64,000 bases of DNA from Tribonema minus (taxonomy: Eukaryota > Sar > Xanthophyceae > Tribonematales > Tribonemataceae). Under the pieces are notes generated by a model, which did not search any database, was not told where the DNA came from, and worked only from the letters and a program-made list of their open reading frames with translations. A program made the position numbers and the translations under genes. The stretch is from positions 372,001 to 436,000 of the forward strand of contig JAFCMP010000235.1 in assembly GCA_017506865.1 (NCBI GenBank), in the 5' to 3' direction. This document shows positions 57,601 to 64,000 of the stretch, piece after piece (within the stretch, counting starts at the first letter, position 1; every line of letters starts with the position of its first letter).

Positions 57601-60423
57601 CGCAGTTGTACGCCAGCTGCAGTGGCGGCGACGGTCATGGGGGCATGTCATAAGTTTGACTCACAATGGTGAGTGAATGATGACGCGTTGAATGGTGCTG
57701 TCGCAGTTGTACGACAGCTGCAGCGGCGTCGACGGTCATGGGGGCATGTCGAAACGGCGAGTGTTTAGCGAAGCGTTGATTGACGTTAGTCAGCTGGTGA
57801 TGCTCAAGCGTCGACTGTGCGTGACACGGGACTGTCGTTGACAAGTGTGTGTGTGCGCGGAAAAAAGAGCAAAGCTGTGGTCGTCGGCACTTCTTGCATG
57901 GCCTTTTGAATGCCGAGTTTCATGCAAAGCTTGCCGAGGGTTATATGACACATACATAGCCGTTGTGGTTGCCAACATATATTCGCCTGGCGACTTGCAT
58001 TTTTCTCAACACCCTCGTACGTACAACTGTGCCGTGAGCAAGCGTCAGAAAGCAGTGTGCGGTCCAAATCCATGCGCGGCAACGTCAAGTCATTCGAACA
58101 GCTACCTGTTCAGCTACTTGCAATGCATGCCACACTGCCTATGAGCTGCATGCACCAATGGCTGCTAAACTCAGTGTGCACGCCTTGCAGCCCCACAAAT
58201 CATCCGCACAGCAAGCGTACAGTACGGCGCGAGAGCACGTGAAGCACCACACCTGTCGCTGATGCATGCTGACATCTCGACCCAACCAGCTTGCCCTAAC
58301 CCTAGACTAACCCCAACCCTGCTTCCGTGCACATAGGTACCTGCATCTTCACGTTTGCCCCGCGGCGCTTGAAGACGCCCGCCACGTGCTGGAACGCGCG
58401 CTTGAAGTTGTCCTTGCTGTTGCCGCCGCCGCGGAACGTTCCCCACGGGTACCAGTCGCCGTTGAACTCGTGCATGGGGCGAATGGAGAGTCGCCTGTTG
58501 CCATCGTCCTTCCACGCGTCGATGAACTGGTTGAGTGACGCGTCGTAGCGGCCGTCGCCGATCTCCTGCAGGTTCGTGTAGTCGTACGTGTCGAACTGCA
58601 CCACGAGCACGACGTCATCGACCTTGTCCAGCGCGGGCTTCACGGTGTTCCAGTAGTCTGCGCGGAGGGTTAGGGTTAGGGCTTGGGGTAAGGGTTACAC
58701 TTAGGAAGCAATTAGCATTTATCGCAAGGGTGTCAACTTTGCAGGCATGGAAGCTTTTCAAGTGAGGGCCACTCTACGGCTAGCGTACTCTCACATTGAG
58801 GGACACTCTACAGCTAGCGTACTCGCAAGACTGTAGGTTTTGTTGCAGCCTCTGGGTGTATGCAAACATGCAGGCGTATGGTGGAGGTTTCCATCTGTGT
58901 ACTTGGCACTGCAGCAACCATGATCCTGCGTCAGGCAGCGAGAAGGAACAGCGCTGACCATGTCGGATATACATCATGCGCCAAGTGACACACAACTCTA
59001 AAGCGGGCAATCTAGGACCATGTGAAGTCCTGCAGTTCAAAAACAGGCAAACGGATGCGATTGGCGCCAAGCCCGACTTCAAGCACGATCGGCAGCCGAC
59101 GAGCTGCACATGCGAGGCATGACTGGAGGGCATCGCGTGTCACACACGGTGGCGAGTGGGCAGGAGTCTACTATGCACTGTAGCACGCCATGCGCTGGTC
59201 GAACGCGTGTGATCAGAGTGAGGGGGTATTGGGCGTTGGCAGTGTGCGGCGTCCCACATCTCCTTCCCCTGTGGCAGCTCAGAGGCCCGCAATCGACCGC
59301 CGCGGCTGCCAGCATGTGATCGGCAGACTAGACTGCAGGCGAGAGTGTGACACTGATCCGCGCACCGTAGACGGATGCAATGCAGCAGCGGCGGCGCATG
59401 AGTTCCATTGGAATCGTGAACTGCATTTTAGGGTTTCCGCCCCCCAAACGGAAGTGAGCAAGTACATACATGCACGCAGCGGCGGCTGTCCTCGTACTGC
59501 GCCCTGTGACGGCGGCACGCGGCGGCGGCGTTCACGCCGACAGCGCCCTGTTCAGTACGCGTGGAGGTTTGAATGTGTGTGACAGCGCCTGACAGCGCCT
59601 GCACATCACGACCAGGACCGAACCTCGACGCGTACTGAACAAGGCGCTGTCCGCGCGAACGCCGCCGCCGCGTGCCGCCGTCACAGGGCGCAGTTCAAGG
59701 ACAGCCGCTGCTTCGTGCATGTACTTGCGCATTTCCGTATGGAGAACGGAAACCCCTAAATTTTGGTGCGTGTCTTGTACGGAACTCATGCGCCGCCGCT
59801 GCCGCATCGCGTTCGCCGCAGTGCGGATATGTGTCGCACCCCCGCCCGCAGTCTGCGGGCCATGCACTGGCTGGGAAGCACGCCAAGCGAAAGGCTGTGA
59901 CAAGCTCACATTGTACTCACCTATGCCTCCACCGCCGTCAAGTTGGGCGTCCTGGAACAGCAGTAATAGGGAAATGTCCGCGCCTGCAGGCATACGCACC
60001 AGACAGAAAAAAAGAGTTGAGTTTCGTTTGTGGTGCATTTACCCTCTGATATATATTCCAAAGAGACGGGCTATGTTCGGTATCTTGCATTCTGTTGCTT
60101 GCCGGGAACAGGATGCGTTTAGCAAACAGGTGGGACGGGCATGCGCATCTTGGCTGACCTATTTGAGCCTCTCTGTCGGCAAGCGGCTTTTTGTCATGAA
60201 CGCCGAACTTGATGGGGCGCCTCGAAAACTTCAGCTGCCGATGTTGATGTTGCAACGGCGCAGACGGCACCCCATCTCGCCTCCACAACGCTCCAGCGAT
60301 GCACGTCAAAACCACAGTTGACAACGCCAATGCGCGCCATCGCCGTCGTCTAAGAGGTGCAGCATGCTCGACGTGGTAGCCGGGCACAGCCGCCGCACTG
60401 CACATCATGCCTACACAGCACAT
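54697..60423 (-). CDS. Membrane-anchored GH26 family protein B, Lys/Gly-rich tail, 480 aa
   Basis: Paralogue of the GH26 protein at 31.4 kb and the clearer model. Exons 60423-60159, 59983-59921, 58657-58341, 57616-57522, 56730-56524 and 55192-54697 join in phase (1,1,0,2,2). After a basic cluster (LRRRRW) a hydrophobic anchor (ALALSTVVLTCIAGALW) gives type II topology. PIKFGVHDKKPLADRE opens the barrel, RPMHEFNGDWYPWG carries acid/base Glu173, and KPLGLGETGSTDWGG likely nucleophile Glu285. The WLLENKEGDWDLNTDGDVWA segment precedes residues 357-480, almost wholly Gly and Lys with some Asp, His and Asn. Such a polycationic tail could bind anionic wall polysaccharide or mineral; this is inference. 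Compared with A it lacks the introns at KKQ|VVLV and before the tail, and has an extra one at AQIG. Mannanase activity is not shown. Confidence 0.92.
55331..55780 (-). repeat. Three copies of the GH26-B exon 6 start
   Basis: TCGCC(C/T)TCCTTGTTCTCCAG with GAGCCAGTGGCTG starts at 55163 in the exon and recurs at 55331, 55529 and 55723 (spacings 168, 198, 194 bp), with acceptor flank. Each copy drags a long intron tail (CACGCA.(T/G)TGATTGCCGTCTGA, GCACCAGAG). Confidence 0.93.
56020..56460 (-). repeat. Three copies of the GH26-B exon 5 donor edge
   Basis: CCACTCCTGCACGCGCGTGT with ACTTGTACACGAGC(T/C)G is at the true exon end (56521 on) and at about 56383, 56238 and 56025; spacings 143, 145 and 213 bp. 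Divergence grows with distance from the exon. Confidence 0.93.
57331..57760 (-). repeat. Copies of GH26-B exon 4 on both sides
   Basis: The donor edge (CACGCGCTGCAG..GTCCACCACGTCGTCGCCGG) is copied at 57400-57432, with a shared CTAGCCCTTCTACATGGAGA flank ~112 bp apart. The acceptor edge (CGCAGTTGTACG(C/A)CAGCTGC) is copied at 57702, 101 bp from the original. Confidence 0.9.
58667..58697 (+). repeat. Telomere-like tract forming the GH26-B exon 3 acceptor tract
   Basis: GGGTTAGGGTTAGGGCTTGG on the plus strand; on the coding strand the CCCTAA units are the pyrimidine-rich tract directly before the CGCAG acceptor of exon 3. Confidence 0.85.
59310..59870. repeat. Large inverted repeat in GH26-B intron 2
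   Basis: Arms of about 250 bp (59310-59575 and 59623-59870) pair imperfectly; landmarks are GCGGCGGCGCATGAGTTCC, GGGTTTCCG, and CGGCGGCACGCGGCGGCGGC against its complement. The loop is about 47 bp with a GACAGCGCCT doublet. Confidence 0.88.
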
Positions 60424-61235
60424 TACTGGCGACGACCGCGGCAGTCAGTGCACCATTACCATATCTCGGTGAAATGGCATCGAGAAATTTCTTCCGTTGA
60501 AAGCTTTGGCCGAAAAGGCCCGTGGTGATTCAATCCAGACATACATCACAGTTCAAGCACACATAGAGGGGAGCAATGAATCATGATCAATCATGGAACT
60601 GCCCACATGGTATCATGCACAGCATCGAATGTGTGAGTACACATGCCAGAGGGAGGGGGTGCAACAGCATGTGAGATGTAGCACATCGGCCCACATAGCC
60701 TGCTAGCTGAGCAGGCCCACAACAGGTCATGGTGGATGCTAAAAACTCATTCTCATGCATCCACAAATGCGCTACACGATTCAGAGGTTGACCCTGCGCA
60801 GGCCAATGGGCACAGCTGCATGAGCAGTGATGACAAGCATGCATGACCAGCAGAACAATGTGTTGGATGTGTATCTACAGCAGGTGTGAATTCTGCTTCA
60901 CGCAGCGGGCGCAGCGACAAACCTCTGCACATGCCTCAGCGGCACCGCTGCGTGCGGCACTTCCGGTGCAGCGGCCTTACATACAGTGTGTTGCAGCCGC
61001 GCACGGCAGCCATGTGTGGCTGCACCTAAGTGGCTGCAACAGGTGTGAGATGTTGCCGCACCTGCAGTGCTCCTGGGCAGATCATTGCCTGCTTTGAACC
61101 GCAGCGTGCCGTGCTTCTTGGCTGCTGGTAGCAGCCGCTTGTCAACATACACTCTCCCTCGCCCTGCCCCCCCCCCCCTCAGGTACAACAATGTGGTGCT
61201 GCCGTTTTGAACACGTTGCAGCAATGGCGCAGGGT
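60424..61235. other. Intergenic region upstream of GH26-B
   Basis: Must contain the GH26-B promoter. Nothing recognised. Confidence 0.5.
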
Positions 61236-62060
61236 TCAGGTGGCCTTGAACTTGCCGAGGCGGTCCTTCTCCGTCGTCTGCACACGTGCATCAAAGCATC
61301 AAAAGAAGGTGTTGATGTCGACTCAGCACCATGGGAAGCCAACGAGCATGTGATCGTCAATCACGTTGCGTCACTGGGCTGGCGGTTCTGGCTGTAAGCC
61401 AGCGGTGAGCCAGCAGCTAGCAGGTGAGGCCAGCACATCCTGGTCAATGTAGTGCAGCAGTACGCATTGCAGCTGCAGCAGTGGGCCACCACACGACATG
61501 GCCTACCGAAAAAAGGTTGCATGGTGCTGTATTGAGCTGCACACTCTGCTTACATGTTGGGCACCGCTAGGACGGCAAATGTATCTAAGGCAGTCTAGCA
61601 GCGGTTGCAATAGACACATAGTAGCATCACACTGTTTACCACGATGCCGCAGTGCAGAGGAAGAGGCAAGGAGGAGCGCTTTTCAAGCAGCAAACGCACA
61701 TGGCAATGTTGCTGCTGAGGTTCAGCAAGAGACGAGTGTCTCGAGAAGAGGACCTAGTCTAGTAGTGTTGCTTGAGCTATGTAGGCACCTTCACCTCAGG
61801 AAGAAATGAACCAGAGTAAAAGAAAAACCACCTGCCGACCCATTGCGTCGCCGAAGATGGAATCCCTTAGGTATATCGCATGAGTGTTCGTGGGGCTTAC
61901 AAAAAAAAGCTCATCTTAAGGAACTCACCAGTTTGTACAACCAGAAAGAGAACGCCAGCGCGTGTAACGCCACCGCCGCAGCGAGGAAGTATTGCGCAGC
62001 GACGGGCAGCTTGCCCATGCCTATCGCAGCCAGCAGACCCTCGCCTCCGTCCGACTCCAT
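61236..62060 (-). CDS. Small single-pass membrane protein, 57 aa
   Basis: Exons 62060-61929 and 61277-61236 join in phase 0 with clean GTGAGT donor and TGTGCAG acceptor. The protein starts MESDGGEGLLAAIGMGKLP, has one hydrophobic span (QYFLAAAVALHALAFSFWLY, about residues 23-42) and a basic tail ending TTEKDRLGKFKAT. Small size, one central span and a charged tail resemble accessory subunits of mitochondrial or ER membrane complexes, but no family is identified. The ATG has no upstream acceptor that would suggest a longer form. Confidence 0.5.
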
Positions 62061-63760
62061 GTGCACGGCAGTCTCAGAATAATTCTTGTGCCTGGCGCAG
62101 GTGTGCTCTTCGCACTAATCTGTTGAACCAGAAGGCTAGCTCACCGCGAAGGAAACTAGATAACGTTGAGTCGGTGATGATCTTGATACGGTCAGCTGTG
62201 CAGTGAGCGCGCGACGCTTTGCTACAAGACTGGGAAGGCGCGTCCTTTCCGCCCATCGTCAGGGCGCATTAGCAGGTAGCAGGCGCTTTAAAAGCTTTGT
62301 GGGCAAAAAGTGGTTATTAATTCTCCATTGTACTTTGGTGAAATGATGGCAAATGACCAGTCCCCAACTGCAGCTCGTAGTGGGGTTGTCTAATGGCGCC
62401 GCAGCTGGGTCAGGCGGCGCGCGCCCAGGCATGTTAGCATGGGTAGCAGGGTCGGTGGCTCGCCCCGGACCGACTGTACACGCCTGCGCCACCACGGTCA
62501 CGTACGGCACGGTCGCGCAGCGAGAGGCGTCAGCTGTGTGATGCTCGCAGCGATTGATGCCCTATGTTCCATCGCGACGCGTCCGCCGCAGCGCGCGGCA
62601 CGCACTGCCAGAGAGTGTCGTTGCACCCGCCCTTGCATGCATTTTGTCGCACCTCACATGGGCTGCTGGTATTCGGCACTGCCCTGATGTGCTCACCACT
62701 CAGCAATTTCAAGGGCGCTGTCGCTGTCGCCGCCGGTCTCGCTGCCGCATCAGCACCTCCGCCATGGCCAGCGTCGCTGCCGCTCGTGTGAGGACCCGCA
62801 GCAGCAGCGGCGCCCTTTGCGACGCACTCGGTGCAGCACACTACTGGAGCGCACGCGGCACACCTGTGACAGCAGCGGCAGCAGCGATGCAGGCTACAAA
62901 GTGGCAGCGCCGCTGCATCTACCACTACTGTGGCCCAGTGCTGCTGCTGCTGCCGTTCAGCGCTGTTGCTGCCGCGCTCTAAAGCGACGGCAGCGGCGGA
63001 CGCTGCGAATTGTCCGCAATTGGCTGCCCTCGGCTGCTGCAAGTGTGGACTGTGTCAGCGCCTGACAAGAGAGAGGGCTGCAGCTGCAGTCATTCTCCTA
63101 CATAGTGCTGGCGTAGTAAGCACTTGGCAGCGGCAGCGGTGAAAGCGCAGCAGCCTGTCGCAAAATGGGTGTTGACCGTGGGCAGCACGGTCAGCTCGAT
63201 CGCGTGCATCTGCTGAGCTGCAGTCAGCCTGATTCGTGATGCCACTTGTGCATCGCTCTTGATGCCAGCATCATTTGTTTGGCAGTTCTCGGTCTCCCCG
63301 CTCCCTGCGCCAGCTGTCCCCCTCTCTTCGGCTCGCAACGCTGGTCATTCAAACCGTCGGCTGTGCCTGATGAACTCGCAATGTGCACCAGCATGGGATT
63401 GTCATAACCAACAGAAAACGACGATGACCAACAAAGAAAGAAAATGAAGGTCGTGATCACAACTTGCTTCAAGCGCAAACGCGGCGCCCATCGATTCAAT
63501 TTGCCACACTTGTGGGAACTTCATTGTGTATCGGACCTGCTTGCGGAATGTCAAGCTGCTGCAGTGCGCGCTGCGCAACACACACATCATCAGTACCCCC
63601 CCCCCCCCCCCCCCACACACACACACCCCCAGCCTGCCCCATTGGAGCACTGCCATGACAGCGTGATTCTCTGAACTGTTGCGTCCCCTGGTATACAACA
63701 TGAAACTGACATGTAACTGACATACAACATACAATCTTCGTTGCCGCCACTGCGGCAGCC
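62061..63760. other. Unassigned region with low-complexity frames
   Basis: GC-rich, CAG/CTG-rich sequence with overlapping open frames on both strands of Ala, Cys and Arg bias. A C-run (about 63596-63614) and CA repeat lie near the right end. No gene supported. Confidence 0.5.
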
Positions 63761-63793
63761 CTACTTGCCAGCAACTTCTTCAAAGTTCTCCAC
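63761..63793 (-). CDS. Last coding exon of a gene leaving the window, possibly NAC-beta/BTF3
   Basis: After a GCGCTGCAG acceptor the exon reads VENFEEVAGK then TAG. The C-terminus of NAC-beta (BTF3) proteins commonly ends ..VPDLVENFDEAS.., so this may be that ribosome-associated chaperone subunit. Only ten residues are available and the upstream exon is not seen before 64000. Confidence 0.3.
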   Translation of the reverse strand: MENFEEVAGK

Positions 63794-64000
63794 CTGCAGC
63801 GCGCGGCAGATGCGCAACAGAAGGCGTGTCAGCGACCAGCTGAATCGTGGCACGGAGTCCACCCCACTGCCGCAAGTATGGACACAAGCTGCATCACAGC
63901 ACCACATTTGCCAGGGCAAACAGAAGCGTCACTCGATACCGCAGAGCCCACATACAATTTACTCGCACTACTACTACTTGAAGTACACTGCTCTGGCAAG

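Noticed and set aside
62530..63042. Overlapping frames on both strands near 62.5-63.0 kb
   Set aside because: Cys/Ala/Arg-biased products of CTG/CAG-rich sequence; nothing supports translation.

Overview
The window is nuclear DNA of a photosynthetic eukaryote with many introns. Genes are split by GT-AG introns, codons are GC-rich, and introns are full of short tandem repeats, homopolymers and TTAGGG-like tracts. The aldolase at 8.2-20.8 kb starts with a signal peptide followed by an Ala-Phe junction. That 'ASAFAP'-type presequence is typical of algae with red-lineage secondary plastids (stramenopiles, haptophytes, cryptophytes). I infer a stramenopile or haptophyte alga; the species is not identified. 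All gene models were assembled by eye from splice signals, phase agreement and family motifs.

Layout. 1-7.06 kb (+): C-terminal part of a VPS13-like lipid-transfer protein that begins left of the window. 8.24-20.81 kb (+): a complete 17-exon plastid-targeted class I fructose-bisphosphate aldolase, 404 aa. 21.9-23.0 kb (-): an intronless 373-aa coiled-coil protein. 23.3-24.4 kb: GGC/AGC expansions and a perfect hairpin. 25.77-27.53 and 28.41-30.68 kb (-): two tandem paralogous secreted cupredoxins, the second with an apparent 2-base frameshift. 31.41-37.25 kb (+): a membrane-anchored GH26 (beta-mannanase family) protein with an Arg/Lys/His-rich tail. 39.25-41.61 kb (+): 3' part of an unrecognised gene. 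43.49-52.92 kb (-): a complete 10-exon class II aldolase/adducin-family protein with a signal peptide, 357 aa. 54.70-60.42 kb (-): a second GH26 paralogue, complete, 480 aa, with a Lys/Gly-rich tail. 61.24-62.06 kb (-): a 57-aa single-pass membrane protein. 63.76 kb (-): a last exon, possibly NAC-beta/BTF3.

Functional themes. Two GH26 proteins, two secreted cupredoxins and a class II aldolase suggest carbohydrate or cell-surface chemistry, next to a plastid Calvin-cycle/glycolysis enzyme. This is juxtaposition, not a shown pathway.

The most striking signal is structural. At least fifteen exon edges are followed or preceded, inside the intron, by one to four decayed tandem copies of that exon edge including its splice site, mostly at spacings of about 75-200 bp. 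One such intron is present in GH26 paralogue A and absent from B, and it holds three copies of the next exon's start. About 16 of 52 inferred acceptors read AG|GT. This looks like intron birth or growth by repeated tandem duplication across exon boundaries.
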